A DNA stretch of 64,000 nucleotides from Achromobacter sp. B7 (GTDB lineage Bacteria; Pseudomonadota; Gammaproteobacteria; Burkholderiales; Burkholderiaceae_B): contig NZ_CP032084.1 of NCBI RefSeq assembly GCF_003600685.1, forward strand, positions 434,001 to 498,000, in the 5' to 3' direction. Positions 8,338 through 16,202 of this stretch are shown in pieces. The notes beneath the pieces were generated by a model, which was not told the origin of the DNA, searched no databases, and worked only from the letters and a program-made list of their open reading frames with translations. A program made the translations under genes and the position numbers. Numbering within the stretch: position 1 is the stretch's first letter; every line of letters begins with the position of its first letter.

Positions 8338-8976
8338 ATGCTTTCTGACATTTCCCCCTTGTTGCTGCACACGTTGTACCTGGTCGCCATCGTGGCCGAG
8401 GCGATGACCGCGGCGTTGTCGGCCGGCCGGCGCGACATGGACTGGATGGGGGTGTGCATCATTGCGTGCGTGACGGCGCTGGGCGGCGGTTCGCTGCGCG
8501 ACGTCTTGCTGGGGCATTACCCGCTTACCTGGGTCATCCACCCGGAGTATCTGTGGATGACCGGAGGCGCGGCGATTCTGACCGCCCTGATCGCGCCGGT
8601 GATGCGGCGCCTGCGCAGCCTGTTCCTGCTGGCCGACGCGCTGGGGCTGGTGGCGTTCACCGTGATCGGTTGCCAGGTGGCGCAGATGATGCAGCTGCCG
8701 ATCACGGTCGTGCTCATCAGCGGCATGATCACCGGGTGCGCGGGCGGGGTGCTGCGCGACGTGCTCTGCAACGAGGTGCCGCTGCTGTTTCGCAAGGAGC
8801 TTTACGCCAGCGTGTCCGTGGTGACGGGGGCGCTGTATCTGGGCGGGCAGTCGTTGGGCCTGTCGGCCAACGCGGCCGTGCCGCTGGCGCTGGCGGCGGG
8901 CCTAGCCCTGCGCCTGCTGGCATTGCGCTTTAACTGGCAAATGCCCAAGTTCGTGTATCGCGACGACTGGGACTGA
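8338..8976 (+). CDS. TRIC-like/UPF0126 family membrane protein (YicG-type)
   Basis: A 212-residue inner-membrane protein with about seven hydrophobic segments and an internal duplication. Each half carries the family signature with a Gly-rich kink and Arg-Asp (GGGSLRDVLLG near residue 50 and GGVLRDVL near residue 138). Bacterial relatives are described as trimeric intracellular cation-type channels, and some have been proposed as glycine transporters. It ends with a soluble WQMPKFVYRDDWD tail. It stands alone and is divergent from the stress-protein gene. The ion or substrate specificity is not evident. Confidence 0.85.
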   Translation: MLSDISPLLLHTLYLVAIVAEAMTAALSAGRRDMDWMGVCIIACVTALGGGSLRDVLLGHYPLTWVIHPEYLWMTGGAAILTALIAPVMRRLRSLFLLADALGLVAFTVIGCQVAQMMQLPITVVLISGMITGCAGGVLRDVLCNEVPLLFRKELYASVSVVTGALYLGGQSLGLSANAAVPLALAAGLALRLLALRFNWQMPKFVYRDDWD

Positions 8977-9099
8977 GCCTGCCGCAGTGCTCGCCGCAGA
9001 GCCTCAGGTTCCGCCTACCGGGGGGCCGCGCCGGGCCTCTGCAACAATTTTCTTATTTGTGTTTCAATAAATTTCTAGTATCTTTCGGTCTCTCAACAC

Positions 9100-9828
9100 A
9101 TGCCTCGGGCAGTCAAGGGGAGCCGATTGGACGTAAAAGCGCCCGCCACGATTCCGTATTTTCTTCAGGAACAGATTCGTGAATTGATAGTGGACGGCAC
9201 TATCCGGCCCGGTCAGCCCTTGCGCGAGCAAGAGCTGGAACAGCGATTCGGCACCAGCCGCAGCCCCATCCGCGAAGCCTTGCGGCTGCTGGAATTGGGC
9301 GGCCTGGTCACGCATATCCAACGCAAGGGCTTTCGGGCCACGCTCTATACCGAAACGCAAATCCGCCATCTGTACCAGCTGCGCGCCGAGCTTGAGGCCT
9401 ATTGCCTGCGGCAATTGGCCGACATGGACGACCTGGCGCCGCTGGTGGCCGAGTTGCGCGGCTACGACGAGGCCATCGCCACATCGATGGCCAAGCAAGA
9501 CGCGCGCGCCTGCATCGCCGCCGCGCGCGAGTTCTATCTGGCTTGCGCCCGCTACTCCGGCAACACGCCGCTGACCAGCATGTTGAGCAAGCTTTACGAA
9601 CAGGTCGAGCCGCTGCGATTCCTGCTGGCCCGCCGCTCGATGGAAAACCACACCATCCAGTCATACACCCACGGCATTACGCTGGCGCTGGCCAACCGCG
9701 ATGTGGACCGCGCGGCCCAGCTCACGCGCACCTATGTGCACGAAGTGCTGCCCAGCATTATCGAGGCGTATCTCGAAGCCGCCGAACAGGCCGCGCAAGA
9801 GGCAAACCCGCGTTACCGCAGCGCGTAA
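9100..9828 (+). CDS. GntR-family transcriptional regulator, FCD (FadR) subfamily
   Basis: A 242-residue regulator with an N-terminal winged helix-turn-helix (about residues 20-80, recognition region FGTSRSPIREALRLLELGGL) and an all-helical FCD ligand-binding domain. The latter includes the Asp/His-type metal-site pattern ending in YTHGITLAL. FCD proteins usually repress genes for carboxylate or sugar-acid use and release DNA on binding the metabolite. The target is not evident, since no catabolic operon adjoins it. The upstream stretch 9040-9099 is conspicuously AT-rich and likely holds its promoter. Confidence 0.88.
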   Translation: MPRAVKGSRLDVKAPATIPYFLQEQIRELIVDGTIRPGQPLREQELEQRFGTSRSPIREALRLLELGGLVTHIQRKGFRATLYTETQIRHLYQLRAELEAYCLRQLADMDDLAPLVAELRGYDEAIATSMAKQDARACIAAAREFYLACARYSGNTPLTSMLSKLYEQVEPLRFLLARRSMENHTIQSYTHGITLALANRDVDRAAQLTRTYVHEVLPSIIEAYLEAAEQAAQEANPRYRSA

Positions 9829-9865
9829 ACCGGCCGGTCAGGCCGGTTGCGCGCGGCCGGCGGGA

Positions 9866-10297
9866 TTACTTGGCGAACAGCGAATCCATGTTCTTGAACG
9901 CCTTGAATTCCAGGGCGTTGCCCGACGGATCCAGGAAGAACATCGTGGCTTGTTCGCCGACTTCGCCCTTGAAGCGGATGTAGGGCTCGATGACGAATTC
10001 CGTGCCCGCGTCGATCAGGCGCTTGGACATGGCTTCCCACTGTTCCATCGACAACACCGCACCGAAATGGCGGACCGGCACGTTGTGCGAGTCCACGGCG
10101 CTGGTCGCGTTGTGGCCGCATTCGCTGGGGGCCAGGTGGGCAACGATCTGGTGGCCGTAGAAGTTGAAGTCGATCCATTCGGGCGAGCTACGGCCCTCCG
10201 GACAGCCCAGCTTTTCGCCGTAGAAGGCGCGGGCTTCGGCCAGGTCGCGGACCGGAAAGGCCAAGTGGAACGGCGGCAGGTTGGTTTGGGCGGTCAT
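9866..10297 (-). CDS. VOC-family (glyoxalase/dioxygenase fold) protein
   Basis: A 143-residue cytoplasmic protein of the vicinal oxygen chelate superfamily, with paired beta-alpha-beta-beta-beta modules. A candidate metal-ligand His sits in FHLAFPVRD, the helix motif [11 protein letters not shown] follows, and a C-terminal [15 protein letters not shown] segment has the usual Glu ligand. Members include glyoxalases, extradiol dioxygenases and fosfomycin-resistance enzymes; which reaction applies here cannot be read from the sequence. It is divergently placed from a LysR-type regulator across a 149-bp intergenic region, the usual arrangement for a target gene and its regulator. Confidence 0.85.
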   Translation of the reverse strand: MTAQTNLPPFHLAFPVRDLAEARAFYGEKLGCPEGRSSPEWIDFNFYGHQIVAHLAPSECGHNATSAVDSHNVPVRHFGAVLSMEQWEAMSKRLIDAGTEFVIEPYIRFKGEVGEQATMFFLDPSGNALEFKAFKNMDSLFAK

Positions 10298-10351
10298 GAA
10301 AACTCCGGGTCATTCAAAAAGGTCGGACTGCGGATCCCCGCAGGGTGCAGC

Positions 10352-10367
10352 GTGCTGTATTTAGCAC
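10352..10367. promoter_or_regulatory. Inverted repeat in the VOC/LysR intergenic region
   Basis: A perfect 5-bp inverted repeat with a 6-bp spacer (GTGCT-gtattt-AGCAC) sits between the divergent VOC and LysR-type genes. Nearby small palindromes (CCTA-gtt-TAGG at 10373-10383, TTAG-ac-CTAA at about 10422) add to a cluster of dyads in this AT-rich segment. It is a plausible LysR-type binding region. Confidence 0.4.
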
Positions 10368-10446
10368 CAGCGCCTAGTTTAGGGATTGTTTTTTTGATTG
10401 AAAAACGATATTTTTTGTGCCTTAGACCTAAAAAAATTGATTGTTC

Positions 10447-11334
10447 GTGATCAAAGAATTCAAGACCTTCATTGCCGTGGCCCGGGATGGCACTTTCACC
10501 GGCGCCGGCACGCACCTGGGTTTGACGCAGTCCGCCGTCAGCGCCCAGATCAAGCGGCTGGAGGAATATCTGGGGGTGGCGCTATTTGACCGGGGCGCGC
10601 GCGCGGCGGTGCTGAACGCCCATGGCCGCGAGATGCTGCCCCAGGCCGAAGAGCTGGTGGCCATGGCCGAGCGCCTGGTCACCACGGCGGGGGCGGGGCA
10701 GGTGAGCGGGTCATTGCGCATCGGCGCCATCGCCTCGGTGCAGCACGATTTGCTGGTGGACGCGCTGGGCCGCTTTCGGGCGGTGTATCCCGACGTGCGG
10801 GTGCGCATCGTGCCCGGCGTGTCGCTGTCCCTGCTGGGTCAGGTGGACGCGGGCGAAGTGGACATGGCGGTGCTGATCCGCCCGCCCTTCGCGTTGCCGC
10901 CCGAGCTGGGTTGGCAGCGCCTGCTGAGCGAACCCGTGGTGCTGGCCATGCCCGAGGCCATGCCGCTGGCGCCGTGGCGCGATGTGCTGGCCACGCAGCC
11001 TTTCATCCGCTACGACCGGGCGTCGTTCGGCGGGCGCGTGGTGGATATCTTTCTGAAGAAACACCGCATCAATGTGCACGAGGCCGTCGAACTGGACGAG
11101 ATTGACGCCATCGCCAACCTGGTGCGGCACGGCCTGGGCGTGGCGCTATTGCCGCAATTGCGTGGCCTGGATCTGACGGGCTTGCGGCTGGTGCCGCTGG
11201 AGGAACATGCGTTTCACCGGGACATCGGCATCATCGGCCGCCTGCCTTTCGACAGCGGCAGCGTGCGCGAGAAAATGGCGGAATGCCTGGTGGCGGCCGC
11301 GCAGACCCAAATACAGCCACCGCCACGATCCTGA
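10447..11334 (+). CDS. LysR-family transcriptional regulator
   Basis: A 295-residue LysR-type regulator. The N-terminal winged HTH (residues 1-60) shows the pattern FIAVARDGTFTGAGTHLGLTQSAVSAQIKRLEEYLG, interrupted here only for reading. A co-inducer-binding domain begins near GSLRIGAIAS. The GTG at 10447 gives the usual start MIKEFKTFIAVA; a TTG two codons earlier is an alternative. It faces the VOC gene and probably regulates it and itself. The inducer is unknown. Confidence 0.88.
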   Translation: MIKEFKTFIAVARDGTFTGAGTHLGLTQSAVSAQIKRLEEYLGVALFDRGARAAVLNAHGREMLPQAEELVAMAERLVTTAGAGQVSGSLRIGAIASVQHDLLVDALGRFRAVYPDVRVRIVPGVSLSLLGQVDAGEVDMAVLIRPPFALPPELGWQRLLSEPVVLAMPEAMPLAPWRDVLATQPFIRYDRASFGGRVVDIFLKKHRINVHEAVELDEIDAIANLVRHGLGVALLPQLRGLDLTGLRLVPLEEHAFHRDIGIIGRLPFDSGSVREKMAECLVAAAQTQIQPPPRS

Positions 11335-11340
11335 GCGCGC

Positions 11341-11392
11341 AATAAAAAAGCGCGTGGCCCGATCCGCGTGCTTTGCGGATCGGGCCACGCGC
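11341..11392 (-). terminator. Strong intrinsic terminator of serA
   Basis: A perfect 18-bp stem (11350-11367 paired with 11375-11392) with a 7-nt loop. Read on the minus strand, the hairpin comes 19 bp after the serA stop and is followed by TTTTTTATT. On the plus strand it follows the LysR-type gene but without a U-tract, so it mainly serves serA. Confidence 0.9.
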
Positions 11393-11410
11393 CTGTCGGG
11401 CTTTACTGCC

Positions 11411-12607
11411 TTACAGCCGGTCGCAGCGGACCGTGATGGGGTGGCTGCGCAGCGTCGTCATGACGATGTCATCCACCTGGCCTTCCACGTCGGTGATCAC
11501 GTAGCCGATCTGACCCTTGGTTTGCAGCGTCTGGCTGACGATGTTCAGCCCGTGTTGCGCCATCAGGTTGTCCAGCGTGCCCAACGCGCCCGGCGCGTTG
11601 CGGTGCACGTGCAGGATGCGGGTGGCGCCGGCCGGTTCCAGGTACGGCAGTTCGGGGAAGTTGACCGCGCCCTTGGTGGTGCCGGCTTGCAGGAAACGCA
11701 CCAGTTTTTCCGCCACTTCGCGGCCGATGTTCTCTTGCGATTCCTGCGTGCTGCCGCCGATGTGCGGGGTCAAGATGACGTTGGGCATGCCGATCAGCGG
11801 GCTGGCCAAGGGCTCGTCCGCGCTCTTGGGTTCGGTCGGGAACACGTCCAGCGCCGCCCCGGCCAGATGGCCGGACTTGAGCGCCGCGTGCAGCGCATCG
11901 ATGTCCACCACGGCGCCGCGCGAGGCGTTGATCAGGATGGACCCGCGACGCATGCGCGCGATGGTTTCCGCGTTCATGATGTTCTCGGTCGACTTGCCGC
12001 CCGGCACATGCAGGGTGACGACGTCAGCCTGTTCCAGCAGCTCGTTCAGCGTGCCGGCGGGGCGCGCGTTGCCCAGCGGCAGCTTGGCTTCGACGTCGTG
12101 ATAGACGACGCGCATGCCCAGGCCTTCGGCCAGCGTGCTGATCTGCGAGCCGATGTTGCCGTAGCCCACGATGCCCAGCGTCTTGCCACGGGTTTCAAAG
12201 GCGCCCGCGGCGCTCTTGTCCCAATGGCCCAGATGCACGCGGGCATTCTTTTCGGGGATACGGCGCAGCAGCAAAATGGCTTCGCCCAGCACCAGCTCGG
12301 CAACCGAGCGGGTGTTGGAAAACGGCGCGTTGAACACCGGGATGCCGCGCTGCATGGCCGCGTCCAGGTCGACCTGGTTGGTGCCGATGCAAAAGCAGCC
12401 CACCACGCGCAGGTCGGGGCTGGACAGCAAGGCGGCATCCAGGTGCGTGCGAGAACGGATCCCCGCCACCTGCGCGCCGCGCAGGGCGTCGTGCAGCTGC
12501 GACGCCGGCAATGCGGCGGCGTGCGTGACGATATCGGTGTAGCCGGCGGCTTCGAAGACCGCGCGGGCGCTCGGATGGATGTTCTCGAACAGGACGATTT
12601 TTGCCAT
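11411..12607 (-). CDS. serA: D-3-phosphoglycerate dehydrogenase
   Basis: Oxidises 3-phosphoglycerate to 3-phosphohydroxypyruvate, the first step of serine synthesis, using NAD. The 398-residue protein has the substrate-binding domain split around a Rossmann domain with GYGNIG at 148-153, the catalytic-His region HIGGSTQES (about 281), and a C-terminal ACT domain (about 325-398) with the HRNAPGALG motif that binds serine for feedback inhibition. Length matches the E. coli-type enzyme (410). The C-terminal residue pattern argues against a plain hydroxyacid dehydrogenase. It stands alone and is followed by its own terminator. Confidence 0.93.
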   Translation of the reverse strand: MAKIVLFENIHPSARAVFEAAGYTDIVTHAAALPASQLHDALRGAQVAGIRSRTHLDAALLSSPDLRVVGCFCIGTNQVDLDAAMQRGIPVFNAPFSNTRSVAELVLGEAILLLRRIPEKNARVHLGHWDKSAAGAFETRGKTLGIVGYGNIGSQISTLAEGLGMRVVYHDVEAKLPLGNARPAGTLNELLEQADVVTLHVPGGKSTENIMNAETIARMRRGSILINASRGAVVDIDALHAALKSGHLAGAALDVFPTEPKSADEPLASPLIGMPNVILTPHIGGSTQESQENIGREVAEKLVRFLQAGTTKGAVNFPELPYLEPAGATRILHVHRNAPGALGTLDNLMAQHGLNIVSQTLQTKGQIGYVITDVEGQVDDIVMTTLRSHPITVRCDRL

Positions 12608-12704
12608 GACTGCCAGGGGGTGGTGAGAAGTACGTGTTATTTATTGTGGCGCATTTTTGCTGCACTGCAAGGAGTAGCCATTGAGGCGGTGTGGATGAAT
12701 TGTT

Positions 12705-13160
12705 TCAACGGTAGGCCTCGTACACCCGCGCGCCGCCTTGCTTGTCCACCAGCAGCACGTCGTGCGGCGTCTTTCGGCCGCCGTATTCGGGGCCGTCCAT
12801 GCCGGGCGATCCCAGCGGCATGCCGGGGGCGGCCAAGCCGGCTGCGTCGGGCTTTTCCAGCAGCAGGCGGCGCACGTCGCGTGCCGGCACATGGCCTTCG
12901 ACCGCATAGCCGTCGACCATCGCGGTGTGGCACGACCCGTAGTCAGCCATGCCCGCGTTGCGGCGGATGGGGCCGGTGTCCTGCACATCGTGTGTGGTGA
13001 CGGTGAAGCCGTTATCGCGCATGTGCTTGACCCAGTCTTCGCAACAGCCGCAGGTGGGCGTCTTCCAGACCTCGACCTTGACGGGGCCTTGGGCCATGAC
13101 GAAGGTCGGCGCGCACAGCGCGGCGGCAAGAACCAGGCGGGTCAGGCGGGAAACGTTCAT
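12705..13160 (-). CDS. DUF411 periplasmic metal-binding protein of the copper cluster
   Basis: A 151-residue exported protein with a cleavable signal peptide (residues 1-23, ending VMA-Q). Its thioredoxin-like core has the motif KTPTCGCCEDWVKHM, in which three clustered cysteines are the probable metal-binding site, and a further SCHTAMVDGYAVEGHVP segment typical of DUF411. Such proteins accompany copper-resistance operons and are proposed copper carriers, but their role is not settled. It lies downstream of copB on the same strand, separated by 107 bp that contain a dyad (13202-13236), so it may be read through from copAB at reduced level. Confidence 0.85.
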   Translation of the reverse strand: MNVSRLTRLVLAAALCAPTFVMAQGPVKVEVWKTPTCGCCEDWVKHMRDNGFTVTTHDVQDTGPIRRNAGMADYGSCHTAMVDGYAVEGHVPARDVRRLLLEKPDAAGLAAPGMPLGSPGMDGPEYGGRKTPHDVLLVDKQGGARVYEAYR

Positions 13161-13201
13161 GATGCTCCGATCGGGAAGAGAAATGAAAAATAGGCGCCGT
13201 G

Positions 13202-13236
13202 ACCATCACGCTGGCCGTCACCGTGACCGTGATGGT
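13202..13236. other. Nested hairpin between copB and the DUF411 gene
   Basis: An outer perfect inverted repeat ACCATCAC (13202-13209) / GTGATGGT (13229-13236) encloses a second one, GTCAC-c-GTGAC. On the minus strand the structure precedes a short U-rich stretch. It could weaken readthrough from copB or stabilise the 3' end of the copAB message. Confidence 0.4.
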
Positions 13237-13267
13237 GCCGGCAGCGGCGTTGATGCGGCCACGGTCG

Positions 13268-14263
13268 TCAAAACCAGAATCGCACGCCGGCCATCAGCGC
13301 AGTCTGCGATCGGCTGGCGCCTGCGTCGGACGCGTAGCGCGCTGTCTGGCCGAACTTCCGGTCAAAGGATACGCCGATATACGGGGCGAATTCGCGTGTG
13401 ACTTCGTAGCGTAGCCGGAACGACAGCGAGCCTTCGGACAGCCCCGAACCGACGCCGCGCGCGGGGTCGGACTTGCCGTACAGGCTGGCTTCGAGCTCGG
13501 GCGTGAAGATCAGTCGTTGCGTCAACAACAGGTCGTACTCCGCTTTTAGCGCCAGTGCCGTGCGACCCGACGCGCCCACGTAGGCGGTCGTTTCCAGTTC
13601 GATGTTGTAGGGCAGCACGCCTTCGATGCCGATGGCGGCCCAATTGCGCTTGGGGCCGGTGCCGATGTCTCGGCGCGCGCCCAGTTGCAGGTCCCAGAAC
13701 GGCGAGACGGCGTGGCTCCAGAACGCTTCGACTTTACCGTCCGAGCCCTCGCCGTTCTCGCGTTCGCCTTCCGATTTGACCAGCAGCCGGTCGGTGGCCG
13801 TGCCGAACCAGAAGCGCCCGTCCCATTGCTGCGTGTTCTGGCCATCGCGGTTGCGTGACACGCCGAATTTGTCGAACAGCACCTGCCAGGCCGGCATGTC
13901 GTCCATCATGTGCGGGTGTATGCCGTAGCTGTCGTAGCCGCGTTCGGCCGCCCCGTCGAGGGCCGCCCCATCGGTGGCCGCCCCATCGAGGGCCGCCCCA
14001 TCGCTGGCAGGCAGGCTGCCCACGGGCGGCGCGGCGGGGGCCGTCGGGGCGGCTTGGGGGGTGCCGTCGTGCCCCATGTCGCCATGGTCCATGTTGCCGT
14101 GATTCGTTGCGGCGGCGGCGGGCGCTTGCGCCGCGCCGTGATCCATGCCGGAATGATCCATCGCGCCATGATCGACATCGGCGGGTTGGGCCGAGGCGAC
14201 CGTCGTGGCCAGCGTTATCGACAGGGCGCACAGGCCCATCAGAGAGGTAAGGGGTCTCATCAT
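13268..14263 (-). CDS. copB: Copper resistance protein B (PcoB/CopB)
   Basis: Outer-membrane beta-barrel protein of the periplasmic copper-resistance system, 331 residues. After a signal peptide (residues 1-25, ASA-Q) comes a His/Met/Asp-rich segment (HGAMDHSGMDHG and similar, about 30-70) suited to copper binding. A Pro/Ala-rich linker with four DGAAL-type pentapeptides follows, and then the conserved CopB barrel with WQVLFDKFGVSRNRDG and the C-terminal VRFWF, an outer-membrane terminal aromatic. The ATG directly abuts the copA TAA stop, so copA and copB are one translational unit. Confidence 0.93.
   Translation of the reverse strand: MMRPLTSLMGLCALSITLATTVASAQPADVDHGAMDHSGMDHGAAQAPAAAATNHGNMDHGDMGHDGTPQAAPTAPAAPPVGSLPASDGAALDGAATDGAALDGAAERGYDSYGIHPHMMDDMPAWQVLFDKFGVSRNRDGQNTQQWDGRFWFGTATDRLLVKSEGERENGEGSDGKVEAFWSHAVSPFWDLQLGARRDIGTGPKRNWAAIGIEGVLPYNIELETTAYVGASGRTALALKAEYDLLLTQRLIFTPELEASLYGKSDPARGVGSGLSEGSLSFRLRYEVTREFAPYIGVSFDRKFGQTARYASDAGASRSQTALMAGVRFWF
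13947..14006. repeat. 15-bp tandem repeat inside copB
   Basis: Four 15-bp units (consensus GCCGCCCCATCGAGG on the plus strand) encode the pentapeptide DGAAL/T in the linker between the metal-binding head and the barrel of CopB. The unit length preserves the frame, so copy number can vary without loss of function. Confidence 0.8.
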
Positions 14264-16078
14264 TTACTCCACCACGACCGCTCTGAACATGCCGGCCTCC
14301 ATGTGATACAGCAGGTGGCAGTGATACGCCCAGCGTCCGCGCGCGTCGGCGCTGACGCGGTAGCTCAGGCGCTGCGCCGGGTTCAGCGTGATGGTGTGCT
14401 TGCGCACCTGGAACGCGCCGTCGGGCGATTCCAGGTCGCTCCACAGGCCGTGCAGATGGATGGGGTGCGTCATCATCGTGTCGTTGACCAGCACGAAGCG
14501 CACCCGTTCGCCGTAGCGCAGCAAGATGGGTTTGGCGTCCGAAAACTTCACGCCGTTGAACGACCACATGTAGCGTTCCATGTTGCCCGTCAGGTGCAAT
14601 TCGATTTCGCGCGACGGCGCGCGGTTGTCCTCGGGAGGATGCACCGAGTGCAGGTCCGCGTAGGTCAGCACGCGGCGGCCGTTGTCGCGCAAGCCCACGC
14701 CGGGGTCGTCCAGGCGCGTGGATGCGACGTCCGGCAACATGGAATTGCCCACGCCGCGCTCCGTCGGGTACGGGTGTTTGACCTGCACCATGCCACCTTG
14801 CGCGGATGGCGTGGCTGGCATGGCGTCCGTGGCTTCCGTGGGGTGCTTGGCGTGCGCGTCGCCGTGATCCATGGCGCCGTGGCCCGACGCACCGGTGTCA
14901 GCGGGCACATCACCCGGCGCGCCATGCGCCATGCCCATGTCCATCATGCCCAGCCATTGCACGCGGTCCAGTTGCGGCACCTCGGCCTGCATGCCGGCAC
15001 GCGGCGTCAGCGTGGCGCGCGCATAGCCCGAGCGGTCCATGGCTTGCGAGAATATCGTGTAGGCCCGCGCGTCCTTCGGTTCCACGATCACGTCATACGT
15101 TTCGGCCACCCCGATGCGAAATTCCTCGATGTCCACCGGCCGCACGTCCTGTCCGTCGGCGGCCACCACCGTCATTTTCAAGCCGGGAATGCGCACATCG
15201 AAGTACGTCATTGCCGATCCATTGATGAAGCGCAGCCGGATGCGTTCGCCCGGATTGAACAGGCCCGTCCAGTTGCCGGCGGGCGTCGCGCCGTTGGTCA
15301 GGAACGTGTAGGTGGCGCCCGACACGTCGGCCAGGTCCGTGGGGTTCATGCGCATCTGTTCCCACATCAGGCGCTCGGACAACGCGGGACCCCAGCCCCG
15401 GCTTTGCGCGTCGGCGGACAAACTCTGCACGCTGGGCTGGATGCCGTTGTAGTAGTCGGGCATCACGCGCAGCTTATTGAAGACGCGCATGGGATCTTCG
15501 TCCGTCCAGTCCGACAACAGCACCGTGTAATCGCGGTCCGCGGCGATGGCGGGCGGATGGTGAGGGTCGATGACAATCGCGCCGTACAAGCCGGTCTGTT
15601 CCTGAAAGCCCGAGTGGCTGTGATACCAGTACGTGCCGCTTTGGCGCACGGGAAACCGGTAGGTGAAAGTCTGGCCGGGGTCGATGCCGCCAAAGCTCAG
15701 GCCGGGTACGCCGTCCATGTCCGACGGCAGCAGAATGCCGTGCCAGTGGATCGACGTCTGTTCACGCAGCCGGTTGGTCACATGCAGCGTGACGGTGTCG
15801 CCTTCGCGCCAGCGCAGAAGCGGCGCGGGCAATTGGCCGTTGACGGTGGTGGCGACGCGGGCCGCGCCGGTGAAGTTCACCGGCGTCTCGCCGATTTCCA
15901 GATGGAACTCGGTGCCGCGCAGTTCGGTGGCGGCAGGGCCGGTGGAGGCCGCCAGCGCCGAGCGCCAGGCGCCCAGCGACGCCAAGGCGCCACCGGTGGC
16001 AAGGCCCTGTACAAAACGGCGGCGCGAGAGAGCCGCGCGTGGGACGGCGAAGGGCGTGTCGTGGCCGATACGCGGCAT
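14264..16078 (-). CDS. copA: Multicopper oxidase of the copper resistance system, CopA/PcoA
   Basis: Periplasmic multicopper oxidase that oxidises Cu(I), 604 residues. It has a twin-arginine signal (SRRRF at 18-22, cleavage near ALA at 43). The four copper-ligand motifs appear in order: HWHG, HSHSGFQEQ, HPIHLHG and HCHLLYHMEAGM. A Met/His-rich insert (GMMDMGMAHGAP onward to HAKHP) lies before the last domain, typical of PcoA. The ATG at 16078 was chosen because it places the Tat motif properly; the frame is open further upstream but without signal features. A dyad 82 bp upstream is the likely regulator site. copB follows without a gap. Confidence 0.95.
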   Translation of the reverse strand: MPRIGHDTPFAVPRAALSRRRFVQGLATGGALASLGAWRSALAASTGPAATELRGTEFHLEIGETPVNFTGAARVATTVNGQLPAPLLRWREGDTVTLHVTNRLREQTSIHWHGILLPSDMDGVPGLSFGGIDPGQTFTYRFPVRQSGTYWYHSHSGFQEQTGLYGAIVIDPHHPPAIAADRDYTVLLSDWTDEDPMRVFNKLRVMPDYYNGIQPSVQSLSADAQSRGWGPALSERLMWEQMRMNPTDLADVSGATYTFLTNGATPAGNWTGLFNPGERIRLRFINGSAMTYFDVRIPGLKMTVVAADGQDVRPVDIEEFRIGVAETYDVIVEPKDARAYTIFSQAMDRSGYARATLTPRAGMQAEVPQLDRVQWLGMMDMGMAHGAPGDVPADTGASGHGAMDHGDAHAKHPTEATDAMPATPSAQGGMVQVKHPYPTERGVGNSMLPDVASTRLDDPGVGLRDNGRRVLTYADLHSVHPPEDNRAPSREIELHLTGNMERYMWSFNGVKFSDAKPILLRYGERVRFVLVNDTMMTHPIHLHGLWSDLESPDGAFQVRKHTITLNPAQRLSYRVSADARGRWAYHCHLLYHMEAGMFRAVVVE

Positions 16079-16120
16079 AGCGTCTTTCACAAGAATCCTT
16101 GATGGAATGACCGTGATGAC

Positions 16121-16175
16121 ACTGTAGGAAGGCGGCGGTGACCCGATCCTGTCGCGTAGATTACGTTTTTGTAAT
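16121..16175 (-). promoter_or_regulatory. Putative copper-responsive operator and promoter of copAB
   Basis: A perfect dyad ATTAC-gttttt-GTAAT at 16160-16175 lies between copS and copA. On the minus strand a -10-like TACAGT follows at 16126-16121, which would place the dyad centre about 53 bp upstream of the start of transcription. An AT-rich dyad at this distance suits an OmpR-type activator such as the adjacent CopR. The match is structural; no binding data are implied. Confidence 0.6.
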
Positions 16176-16202
16176 GTTCGACGTCCCGCCCGGCGGATAC
16201 TG

